Below, piece after piece: positions 6,595-13,021 of a stretch of DNA of 17,475 nt. Made by a program: the position numbers and the translations under genes. Within the stretch, counting starts at the first letter, position 1. Every line of letters starts with the position of its first letter. The DNA comes from Clostridia bacterium. GTDB taxonomy: Bacteria > Bacillota > Clostridia > Monoglobales > Monoglobaceae. The notes under the pieces were generated by a model that searched no databases, was not told the origin of the DNA, and worked only from the letters and a program-made list of their open reading frames with translations. The DNA lies in NCBI GenBank assembly GCA_017409915.1, contig JAFQRU010000023.1, positions 1-17,475 of the forward strand, given 5' to 3'.

Positions 6595-7470
6595 ATGCGA
6601 GAGCTTTGTTTTATCGGCGGAGATAAGCGCCAGATACGAGTTATAAATAATATGGCAAAGTTTTGCCCTCATATAAAGATATATGGTTTTGACAAAGCAG
6701 AGGAAGAGCTAAGTGAAAATGTAACCCTCTGCGACTCTTTAAGGGAAGCTATCGAAAATGCGGAGGCGGTTATTCTGCCCCTTCCATATACCAAGGGGCG
6801 GGAGATGATAAATGCTCCCTTTTCGGCGGAAGAAATTCATACGGGGGATGTTCTTCGGAATATGAACGAGGGCCAGCTTTTGCTTTTGGGAAAGGCGGAT
6901 GAGGGAATAAACGCCATCGCCTCTCTTTGCAAAATTAAAAGCATTGACTATCTTGAAAGAGAAGAACTTGCAATTTTAAACGCAATCCCAACGGCGGAGG
7001 GGGCAATAGAAATAGCTATGAGAGAAACCCCTTATGCTTTAAGCCTGAGTCAATGTCTTATTTTGGGGAACGGGAAAATCGGCAAAGTTCTCTCTAAGAT
7101 GCTGAGTGGTCTTGGGGCAAAAGTAACTGTTTGCGTAAGGAAATATAAAGACAAAGCGTATTGCAAATCAATGGGGATTGACAGCATCTTTTTCAGTGAA
7201 TTAGGGGATAGAATAGGGGAATATGATGTTATCTTCAATACTGCCCCCGCCCTTGTTATAGGCTATCGGATGTTGCAGAAAATAAGAAAAGAAAGCCTTA
7301 TAATTGACCTTGCCTCAAAACCGGGCGGAGTTGACTTTGAAACGGCAGAGCAAATGGGAAAGAAGGTTATATGGGCATTGTCTCTCCCCGGAGAAGTTGC
7401 CCCCGAAACCGCAGGGGATTTCATTTCCGAAACCCTTATAAATATTATGGAAGAAATGGGGGCGGTGTAG
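6595..7470 (+). CDS. dpaA: Dipicolinate synthase subunit A
   Basis: A 291-residue protein matching SpoVFA/DpaA (about 297 residues in Bacillus). With DpaB it converts the lysine-pathway intermediate 4-hydroxy-tetrahydrodipicolinate to dipicolinic acid in the sporulating mother cell. The N-terminus carries the family stretch FIGGDKRQ (6-13); a second nucleotide-binding Rossmann fold has GNGKIG at 158-163, with LILGNGKIGKVLSKMLSGLG; the C-terminal half contains IDLASKPGGVDF and ALSLPGEVAPETAG. I chose the ATG at 6595 because AGGTGA (6584-6589) is then correctly spaced; a GTG at 6586 and ATG at 6589 lie in the ribosome site itself. It is followed directly by dpaB with no gap. Sigma-K control is likely. 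Confidence 0.95.
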   Translation: MRELCFIGGDKRQIRVINNMAKFCPHIKIYGFDKAEEELSENVTLCDSLREAIENAEAVILPLPYTKGREMINAPFSAEEIHTGDVLRNMNEGQLLLLGKADEGINAIASLCKIKSIDYLEREELAILNAIPTAEGAIEIAMRETPYALSLSQCLILGNGKIGKVLSKMLSGLGAKVTVCVRKYKDKAYCKSMGIDSIFFSELGDRIGEYDVIFNTAPALVIGYRMLQKIRKESLIIDLASKPGGVDFETAEQMGKKVIWALSLPGEVAPETAGDFISETLINIMEEMGAV

Positions 7471-8040
7471 ATGGATAAGGAAAAAATCGGCTTTGCCCTG
7501 ACAGGGTCTTTTTGCACATTCCAGAAAGTTTTCCCCGAAATTGAAAAGCTTTCGGGAAAGTATGAAATCATCCCCATAATGTCTGAAAAAAGCGCAACAA
7601 CGGACACTCGTTTCGGCAAATGCGAGGACCATAAAAAAAGACTCTCCGAGATAACAGGGAGAGAGGTTTTAAAAAGTATAAACGAGGTTGAGCCAATCGG
7701 TCCTAAAAAAATGCTCTCGGCGCTTATTGTTGCCCCCTGCACGGGGAATACAATCGCGAAAATTGCAAACGGAATAGCGGACTCATCTGTAACCCTTGCG
7801 GTAAAATCCCATCTTAGAAACTCCCGCCCCGTAATTATTGCGGTTTCCACAAACGACGGCCTTGGAGGAAACGCCAAAAACATCGGCCTTCTTATGAATA
7901 TGAAAAATATCTATCTTGTGCCCTTTGGCCAGGATGACTGCATTGAAAAGAAAAAATCTCTGGTTGCAGATATGGAGAAAATAGAGGACACCTTAAAAGA
8001 GGCCCTGTTGGGAAAACAAATCCAACCACTTCTTATATAA
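7471..8040 (+). CDS. dpaB: Dipicolinate synthase subunit B (flavoprotein family)
   Basis: A 189-residue protein matching SpoVFB/DpaB (about 200 residues). It belongs to the flavoprotein fold family of phosphopantothenoylcysteine decarboxylases: GFALTGSFCTF at residues 7-17, then the TTDTRFGKCEDH region, the VAPCTGNTIAKIANGIADS region and the VPFGQDD segment near 150. It is the partner of DpaA in dipicolinic acid synthesis. Its ATG begins at the base after the dpaA stop codon, with GGGGGCGGTG upstream serving as ribosome site, so translation is coupled. The operon ends at the hairpin just after its stop. The lysine-pathway genes (dapA, asd) that flank dpaAB in Bacillus are not here. Confidence 0.95.
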   Translation: MDKEKIGFALTGSFCTFQKVFPEIEKLSGKYEIIPIMSEKSATTDTRFGKCEDHKKRLSEITGREVLKSINEVEPIGPKKMLSALIVAPCTGNTIAKIANGIADSSVTLAVKSHLRNSRPVIIAVSTNDGLGGNAKNIGLLMNMKNIYLVPFGQDDCIEKKKSLVADMEKIEDTLKEALLGKQIQPLLI

Positions 8041-8041
8041 A

Positions 8042-8068
8042 AAAAGCTCCCCGAAGGGAGCTTTTTTT
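8042..8068. terminator. Bidirectional terminator between dpaB and the CpXC gene
   Basis: GCTCCC (8046-8051) pairs with GGGAGC (8056-8061) around a CGAA tetraloop, extended by A-U pairs on both sides and followed by seven T. The stop codon of the leftward CpXC gene (8067-8069) lies within its edge, so it should serve both convergent units. Confidence 0.9.
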
Positions 8069-8708
8069 ATACATCTGTTTCTACATCAAAAATTCCGTCC
8101 CGAAGAGCGAGAAGCGCCCACTCGGCATCAATTCTTGTTTCCTCTTTATTGTTAAAAGGAGAGGCGGAAAAAACCTCTAAAATATTTCGGTAAGACTGCA
8201 TGGAAAGAGTTGTTTCGCAGTTCCCTGCATCATCGCCGATAAGATAAAAATGAAGATTATCGTTTTCCATATCCCGACCGCTGTAATAAGCCGCAAGGAG
8301 TTCTGCGTTGTTTTGTTCTTCATAGCTTTCCCCTAAGAAAAGCTTACAAAGTTCACAAACTCTGTCGTCAATCCCGTCCTCGAAAAGAGCAATCTTTTCG
8401 ATAAAATCATTAATAGACCCTACAACTCGAACATCATAATCCTTTGCGCTTATTTTATCAACAAACGAAAAGTCGTCAGTTGTAATTAAAGCGATACAAT
8501 GCTTGTTCTCTGTATCAATATAGATGCAGTCATAAGAAACTGCAATTTTCTCTCCGCAGTGGGGGCAGGTGTATGTAAAAATCTGTCTGTTTACAATCTC
8601 ACTGCGAAGTGCAGGATTTTTTGTTATATCAATAATTTCGTGTTTTAAAAGCTCGCCCTCTTTGTCGCAAGCAGGACAAGTTACGCTCACAAGGGTTGAT
8701 TTTTCCAT
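8067..8708 (-). CDS. CpXC domain protein
   Basis: A 213-residue cytosolic protein with a zinc-ribbon-like CpXC domain over residues 1 to about 125. The two Cys-Pro-X-Cys knuckles are CPAC at 11-14 and CPHC at 48-51, spaced as in the family, and likely bind a metal. The remainder is acidic with no recognisable motif and no membrane segment or signal. The family's molecular role is not established. The gene follows metA by 9 bases on the same strand with GGAGAT as ribosome site, so it is probably co-transcribed with it. A link to methionine synthesis is not supported by anything beyond this position. Confidence 0.8.
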   Translation of the reverse strand: MEKSTLVSVTCPACDKEGELLKHEIIDITKNPALRSEIVNRQIFTYTCPHCGEKIAVSYDCIYIDTENKHCIALITTDDFSFVDKISAKDYDVRVVGSINDFIEKIALFEDGIDDRVCELCKLFLGESYEEQNNAELLAAYYSGRDMENDNLHFYLIGDDAGNCETTLSMQSYRNILEVFSASPFNNKEETRIDAEWALLALRDGIFDVETDV

Positions 8709-8717
8709 ATAAATCTC

Positions 8718-9641
8718 CTATTTGATAGTCTTGATATCGTATGGTGTTGTCTGGTAAACGAAATAGTTAAGCCAGTTTGAATAAAGCAGATTCGCATGGG
8801 CACGCCAGATGTTAAGAGGCTGATTCTCAGGGTTGTCATCAGGGAAATAGTTAAAGGGAACATCAATCGGAAGCCCTTTTTCTATATCTCTTAAATATTC
8901 TGTTTTAAGAGTGTCTGTGTCATATTCTGAGTGGCCCGTTATGAAGAACTGTCTGTCGCCCTTGGCACAAACGATATAAACTCCTGCCTGAGGAGATTCA
9001 GCGAGGATTTCAAGCTGAGGAACAGCGAGGATGTCCTCTCTTTTGATTTCTGTATGTCTTGAATGAGGAGCATAAAACTCTTCGTCAAACCCACGGAGAA
9101 GCATTTTGTGTTTCTTGTCAGGGGCAACACTGTGCGGGAACACCCCGAACATCTTTTTATCGAGGGGATATTTCTTTATGCCGTAGTGATGATAAAGCGC
9201 CGCCTGAGCACCCCAGCAAATATGGAAGGTAGAAGTAACATTTGTCTTTGACCAGTCCATAATCTCGCAAAGCTCATCCCAATAGTCAACCTCTTCAAAG
9301 GCCATTGTCTCAACAGGAGCGCCTGTTATAATAAGACCATCGAATTTCTTGTCTTTAACCTCGTCAAAGGTGCAATAGAATGTTTCGATATGGCTCTTTG
9401 AGGTGTTTTTTGAAAGATGTGTCTTTGTGTGCATAAAAGAAACATTTATCTGGAGCGGTGTATTTCCAAGCGCGCGGAGAAGCTGAGTCTCCGTTGTTAT
9501 TTTCGTTGGCATAAGATTTAAAATTATTATTTCAAGGGGACGGATGTCCTGTGTCATAGCCTTAGTTTCCGTCATAACAAATATGTTTTCCTGATTCAAA
9601 ACTTCAATAGCCGGTAAATTGTCTGAAACTTTAATTGGCAT
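8718..9641 (-). CDS. metA: Homoserine O-acetyltransferase (MetA family)
   Basis: A complete 307-residue MetA. It acylates the hydroxyl of homoserine in the first committed step of methionine synthesis, in the cytosol. The nucleophile is Cys142 in HICWGAQA, with His237 and Glu239 in TGHSEYD completing the triad and Lys47 in LMPTK conserved. Residue 111 is Glu in GAPVET; in characterised MetA enzymes Glu at 111 goes with acetyl-CoA and Gly with succinyl-CoA, so this is predicted to be an acetyltransferase despite frequent annotation as a succinyltransferase. GGAGGG precedes the ATG. The leader is only about 25 bases, too short for a SAM riboswitch or T-box. The CpXC gene follows in the same unit. 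Confidence 0.95.
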   Translation of the reverse strand: MPIKVSDNLPAIEVLNQENIFVMTETKAMTQDIRPLEIIILNLMPTKITTETQLLRALGNTPLQINVSFMHTKTHLSKNTSKSHIETFYCTFDEVKDKKFDGLIITGAPVETMAFEEVDYWDELCEIMDWSKTNVTSTFHICWGAQAALYHHYGIKKYPLDKKMFGVFPHSVAPDKKHKMLLRGFDEEFYAPHSRHTEIKREDILAVPQLEILAESPQAGVYIVCAKGDRQFFITGHSEYDTDTLKTEYLRDIEKGLPIDVPFNYFPDDNPENQPLNIWRAHANLLYSNWLNYFVYQTTPYDIKTIK

Positions 9642-9672
9642 AATTCATCCCTCCTAATATAGTCTACATTTC

Positions 9673-9701
9673 AGTATAGCATATTTATATAAATTTATCA
9701 A
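9673..9701 (-). promoter_or_regulatory. Sigma-A promoter of metA
   Basis: On the minus strand TTGATA (9696-9701), a 17-base spacer and TATACT (9673-9678) give a good housekeeping promoter. It stands back to back with the sigma-G-like promoter of the divergent protease gene. Confidence 0.82.
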
Positions 9702-9731
9702 GAATATTTTTCTTATTTAAATTTCATAATA
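9702..9731 (+). promoter_or_regulatory. Probable sigma-G (forespore) promoter of the tepA-type gene
   Basis: GAATA (9702-9706), 18 bases and CATAATA (9725-9731) match the sigma-G pattern GMATR-N18-CATNMTA at every position. The transcript would start near 9738, leaving about 25 bases to the ATG at 9763. No good sigma-A promoter is seen on this strand. The DNA is AT-rich, so chance is possible. Confidence 0.55.
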
Positions 9732-9762
9732 TAAAGAGAAATATCAGAAAAGGGGAAGAAAA

Positions 9763-10455
9763 ATGTCGGAAAATGAAAATAACGGTAAAAACGAAGCTAT
9801 AAATGAGGAATATGAAAGCATAAAAGACATGGGCGGAGTTGAGGTTGGCGGTAGCAGAGGAAAATTCTTTTGCATAAGTATCGTAGGGCAAATTGAGGGA
9901 CATAGCGTTCTTCCGCCCCAGACCAAAACCACCAAATATGAGCATATTCTGCCTAAACTTGTTTCCGTTGAAGAGGACGAAAACATTGACGGACTTTTAG
10001 TGATTTTAAATACGGTTGGGGGCGACATTGAAGCGGGACTTGCCATAGCGGAGGTTATAGCCTCAATGAAAAAGCCGACGGTTTCTCTGGTTTTAGGCGG
10101 AGGTCACAGCATAGGCGTTCCTCTTGCAGTATCGGCGGACTGTTCTTTTATTGTTCCCTCAGCCACAATGACTATCCACCCTGTCCGTATGAGCGGGACG
10201 GTTATCGGTGTTCCGCAGATGTTTGACTATCTTTATAAAATTCAGGACAGAATTATAAATTTTGTGGTTTCTCACTCTGAAATAAGCAAGGAAGAATTCT
10301 CCACTCTTCTTTTTGAAACCGACGAAATCGCCAACGATGTTGGAACTGTTTTATTTGGCGAGGAAGCGGTCAGCCACGGCGTTATTGATAAAGTCGGAGG
10401 TTTATCTGATGCCATCGAAACCCTCTATGAAATGATAGCAAAATCCAAAAACTGA
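9763..10455 (+). CDS. tepA: ClpP-like protease of the TepA (YmfB) family
   Basis: A 230-residue cytosolic ClpP-fold protein, close to TepA/YmfB in length. After an acidic 25-residue N-terminus the ClpP core shows ILNTVGGDIEAGLAIAE (81-97), the nucleophile Ser116 in GGGHSIG and His139 in MTIHPV, the usual ClpP spacing of catalytic Ser and His. No ATPase partner gene is nearby. In Bacillus subtilis the homologue was first tied to protein translocation and later to breakdown of small acid-soluble spore proteins during outgrowth, as a forespore product. The sigma-G-like promoter here supports a spore role. The start has AGGGGAAG upstream. I see no good terminator after it; the rpsU promoter begins 28 bases downstream. 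Confidence 0.85.
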   Translation: MSENENNGKNEAINEEYESIKDMGGVEVGGSRGKFFCISIVGQIEGHSVLPPQTKTTKYEHILPKLVSVEEDENIDGLLVILNTVGGDIEAGLAIAEVIASMKKPTVSLVLGGGHSIGVPLAVSADCSFIVPSATMTIHPVRMSGTVIGVPQMFDYLYKIQDRIINFVVSHSEISKEEFSTLLFETDEIANDVGTVLFGEEAVSHGVIDKVGGLSDAIETLYEMIAKSKN

Positions 10456-10483
10456 CAAAACCAAAAATTTTTTGCATTATCGC

Positions 10484-10512
10484 TTGACATAAATCCAAAA
10501 ACCAGTTATAAT
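10484..10512 (+). promoter_or_regulatory. Consensus sigma-A promoter of rpsU
   Basis: TTGACA (10484-10489), a 17-base spacer and TATAAT (10507-10512) are a perfect consensus promoter, as expected for a ribosomal protein gene. The leader to the rpsU ATG is about 79 bases and contains two more TTGACA strings (10528-10533 and 10543-10548). Confidence 0.93.
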
Positions 10513-10597
10513 GTATGAGTAGAATTTTTGACAGTCAAGGTTTTGACATAAAACAAATCCACTATCCCAATGTTAATTTGGAGGGAGGGAATCGATA

Positions 10598-10774
10598 ATG
10601 GCTGAAATCAGAGTTAAAGATAATGAATCGTTAGATAGCGCGCTTCGTCGATTTAAGCGTTCATGTGCTAAGGCCGGTGTTCTTTCTGAAGTTAGAAAAA
10701 GAGAACATTATGAAAAGCCTAGTGTAAGACGCAAAAAGAAATCAGAGGCTGCAAGAAAACGCAAGTTCAAATAA
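10598..10774 (+). CDS. rpsU: Small ribosomal subunit protein bS21
   Basis: A 58-residue highly basic protein starting MAEIRVKDNESLDSALRRFK and ending in an Arg/Lys-rich tail (RRKKKSEAARKRKFK). The length and sequence match bS21, a late-assembling protein of the 30S platform near the anti-Shine-Dalgarno end of 16S rRNA. The ATG follows a strong GGAGGGAGGG ribosome site. It is the first gene of the widely conserved rpsU-yqeY pair, with a hairpin between the two that should let only part of transcription continue. Confidence 0.98.
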   Translation: MAEIRVKDNESLDSALRRFKRSCAKAGVLSEVRKREHYEKPSVRRKKKSEAARKRKFK

Positions 10775-10792
10775 TTAAATAAACAATAATAG

Positions 10793-10819
10793 CCGCCTTG
10801 GGATTTAAAGGCGGTTTTT
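10793..10819 (+). terminator. Terminator or attenuator between rpsU and yqeY
   Basis: CCGCCTT (10793-10799) pairs with AAGGCGG (10808-10814), followed by TTTTTGTTTT. No separate promoter is visible before yqeY, so the hairpin probably lowers, rather than stops, transcription into yqeY and the genes after it. Confidence 0.85.
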
Positions 10820-10844
10820 GTTTTAAATTTAGGAGGAGATAGAT

Positions 10845-11288
10845 ATGAGTTTAAAAGAAACACTTATGGACGACCTTAAAATTGCAATGAAAGAAAAGGA
10901 TGTTATAAGAAAAAACACTGTGCAGATGGTTCGCAGTGCTGTTTTGCAGTTTGAAAAGGATAATAAGACAGAGCTTTCCGATGAAGGCGTTATTGAAGTT
11001 ATCGCAAAGGAATTAAAGCGCCGCCGCGATGTTCTTCCTGAATATGAAAAGAGTGGAAGAGAGGATTTGATTGCGGACATCAACCGTGAAATTGAAATTT
11101 TACTCGCTTATCTTCCAAAACAGCTTACCAAAGAAGAGCTTGAAGTGATTGTTGCCGAAGCAATTGCCGAGGTTGGCGCAACTTCAATGAAAGATATGGG
11201 CAAAATTATGGCTGCTGTTATGCCGAAAACCAAGGGCAGAGCAGACGGAAAAATGATTAACGAAATCGTTAAAGCTAAGTTATCATAA
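10845..11288 (+). CDS. yqeY: GatB/YqeY domain protein
   Basis: A complete 147-residue YqeY protein, the typical length. The N-terminal helical part (MSLKETLMDDLKIAMKEKD, then RRDVLPEYEKSGR) and the C-terminal GatB-tail-like domain (YLPKQLTKEE, then KDMGKIMAAVMPKTKGRADG) are both clear. The C-terminal domain resembles the tRNA-binding tail of GatB, the amidotransferase subunit that makes Gln-tRNA or Asn-tRNA; the role of stand-alone YqeY is not established. AGGAGGAG precedes the ATG. It follows rpsU as in many Firmicutes and is followed after 5 bases by the CapA-like lipoprotein gene. Confidence 0.95.
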   Translation: MSLKETLMDDLKIAMKEKDVIRKNTVQMVRSAVLQFEKDNKTELSDEGVIEVIAKELKRRRDVLPEYEKSGREDLIADINREIEILLAYLPKQLTKEELEVIVAEAIAEVGATSMKDMGKIMAAVMPKTKGRADGKMINEIVKAKLS

Positions 11289-11293
11289 GAGCT

Positions 11294-12439
11294 ATGAAAA
11301 GATTTAAAATAAGACTTTTATGGCTGATTTTAATATTGTGTTTTCTTACCTCTTGCGTAGCCACCCCAACAAGCGTTGAGGAGGGGGTATATGAAGAGCC
11401 TGCTAGAACTGCATCAATGGTAGTTTTAGGGGATAATCTTATGCATATGCCTGTTATCCTTGACGGTAAACAGGAAGACGGGAGCTATAATTACAGCAGG
11501 ATTTTCTCTAAGCTCCGTGAGGATATAGTCAATGCGGATTTGGCGGTTATCGGTCAGGAAACAGTCCTTGGCGGAGAGGAAATGGGCCTTTCGGGCTATC
11601 CAATGTTTAACTCTCCGAAAGAAGTGGGCGAAACTCTCGCCAACGAGGGCTTTGATGTTATTCTCCACGCCTCAAATCATATTATGGACAGAGGGGTTAA
11701 GGGGATTGAAGCGACAATTGACTTTTGGGAAGGATATGACGATATAACCTATCTTGGCATAAATAAAAGCGAAGAAATGAAAATCAGCCCTGATATAATT
11801 GAAAAGAACGGCATTAAGTTTGCCCTTTTCAATTATACATACAGTACCAACGGAATTCCTCTTCCTGCCGGAAAAGAATATATGGTAAATCTTCTTGACG
11901 AAAAGAAGATTGAAGAAGATATAAAGTCAGTTCGGGATGAGGTTGACTTTGTTGTGGTTTTCCCTCATTGGGGGAATGAATATTGGCTTAACCCATCGGA
12001 TGGGCAGAAGGCCCTCGCTCTTAAAATGTGTGAGTGGGGAGCGGACGCAATTATAGGCTCTCATCCTCATGTTATAGAGCCTTGCGAATGGATAAAGAGT
12101 GAAAACGGAAACGAATGTGTTGTCTTTTATTCCTTGGGTAATTTTGTTTCAAGACAAAAGGATACCCAAAATCTCTTAGGCGGAATGGCAGGTCTTGAAT
12201 TTAGTGTAAAAGGGGAAGAAAAGACGGTTTCGGCAAAGTTTACCCCAATAGTAACCCAATACGATTATAATTCAAGAAATTTTGTTGTTTATAAGCTTAA
12301 AGACTATACCGATGGTCTTGCCAAGCTCCACGGCATAAATTTATATGACGGAGTGCTGAGTAAGGCGAAGTTTGAAGGAATATTCAGAAAAGTTTTTTCA
12401 GAGTATCCGACGAACATAGAGATCGAATATAGCGAATAG
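11294..12439 (+). CDS. CapA-family (PGA_cap) metallophosphoesterase-like lipoprotein
   Basis: A 381-residue protein with a lipoprotein signal (LTSC, acylated Cys21) and a CapA/PGA_cap domain over about residues 40-345. Family stretches are GDNLMHMP at the start, GQETVLGG, ASNHIMDRG (the usual NNH-x-D-x-G motif), FPHWGNEY, GSHPHVIEP and YSLGNFVS. CapA of Bacillus takes part in poly-gamma-glutamate export or anchoring, but most stand-alone homologues in Clostridia have no known role; no capB or capC is nearby. The domain fold is calcineurin-like and probably binds metal through its His and Asp residues. It lies 5 bases after yqeY with only a weak AAGAG ribosome site, so expression may rely on coupling. 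An SGNH esterase gene follows after 10 bases. Confidence 0.88.
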   Translation: MKRFKIRLLWLILILCFLTSCVATPTSVEEGVYEEPARTASMVVLGDNLMHMPVILDGKQEDGSYNYSRIFSKLREDIVNADLAVIGQETVLGGEEMGLSGYPMFNSPKEVGETLANEGFDVILHASNHIMDRGVKGIEATIDFWEGYDDITYLGINKSEEMKISPDIIEKNGIKFALFNYTYSTNGIPLPAGKEYMVNLLDEKKIEEDIKSVRDEVDFVVVFPHWGNEYWLNPSDGQKALALKMCEWGADAIIGSHPHVIEPCEWIKSENGNECVVFYSLGNFVSRQKDTQNLLGGMAGLEFSVKGEEKTVSAKFTPIVTQYDYNSRNFVVYKLKDYTDGLAKLHGINLYDGVLSKAKFEGIFRKVFSEYPTNIEIEYSE

Positions 12440-12449
12440 GAGAAATCTT

Positions 12450-13007
12450 ATGAAAATAACACTGCTTGGAGATTCCATAAGAGGTGCATACGGAAAAGAA
12501 GTTCCCAGCCTTTTAGGAGATGATTTTACTGTATATCAGCCTCAGGACAATTGCAGATTTTCAGCCTATACTCTAAGAGGCCTCTTTGAGTGGCGGGCGG
12601 AAATGGAAGGCAGCCGAATCGTCCATTGGAATAACGGCTTGTGGGATATATGCAATCTCTTCGGAGACGGATGTTTTACCCCCGAAAATGTGTATATTGA
12701 TAATATGCTGAGGATTGCGGACCTTTTGCTCAAAAAATACGATAAAGTAATTTTCGCAACAACAACTCCCGTAACCGAGCAGAATCCATACGATAAAAAC
12801 GATAAAATCGAAAGGTATAATGAGATAATAGTTCCTTTGCTTAAAGAAAAAGGGGTTATCATAAACGATTTGCATAGTTTAGTAAAAAAAGATATTGATA
12901 AATATATCCGCAAAGATGATAATATCCACTTAACCGAAGAAGGTACTCGGGTTTGCGCTCGACAGGTGGCGGATATTATCTTAGATGTTGCAAAAACAAT
13001 AAAGTAA
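12450..13007 (+). CDS. SGNH/GDSL-family hydrolase
   Basis: A 185-residue cytosolic hydrolase (no signal peptide). Block I is GDSIR with nucleophile Ser9; Gly44 in LRGLF may be block II; the block III region is HWNNGLWD with Asn62; block V is DNIHLTEEG with Asp157 and His160. This set supports an esterase acting on an acyl group, such as an O-acetyl sugar; the substrate is unknown. AGGAGAAA precedes the ATG. The next gene also encodes an esterase-type enzyme, which suggests the two act on the same or successive acylated compounds inside the cell. The block III signature (GxND in the family) is altered to NNGLWD, so the exact subfamily is unclear. Confidence 0.85.
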   Translation: MKITLLGDSIRGAYGKEVPSLLGDDFTVYQPQDNCRFSAYTLRGLFEWRAEMEGSRIVHWNNGLWDICNLFGDGCFTPENVYIDNMLRIADLLLKKYDKVIFATTTPVTEQNPYDKNDKIERYNEIIVPLLKEKGVIINDLHSLVKKDIDKYIRKDDNIHLTEEGTRVCARQVADIILDVAKTIK

Positions 13008-13021
13008 AGGAGATAAGGGAA

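Noticed and set aside
7263..7883. A 206-codon open frame on the minus strand across dpaA and dpaB
   Set aside because: It lies fully inside two strongly conserved genes on the other strand, has no ribosome site and resembles no family; it is a shadow of their codon use.
9642..9762. A SAM riboswitch or T-box before metA
   Set aside because: The sigma-A promoter leaves a leader of about 25 bases, with no room for either element and no hairpin set.
10456..10483. A terminator after the tepA-type gene
   Set aside because: CCAAAAATTTTTTGC is only an A/T palindrome with no GC stem, so it is not a credible intrinsic terminator.
12953..13021. A longer start for the alpha/beta hydrolase
   Set aside because: It would overlap the SGNH gene by 55 bases, lacks a ribosome site and adds residues not expected for the family; the ATG at 13022 has a strong AAGGAGAT site.
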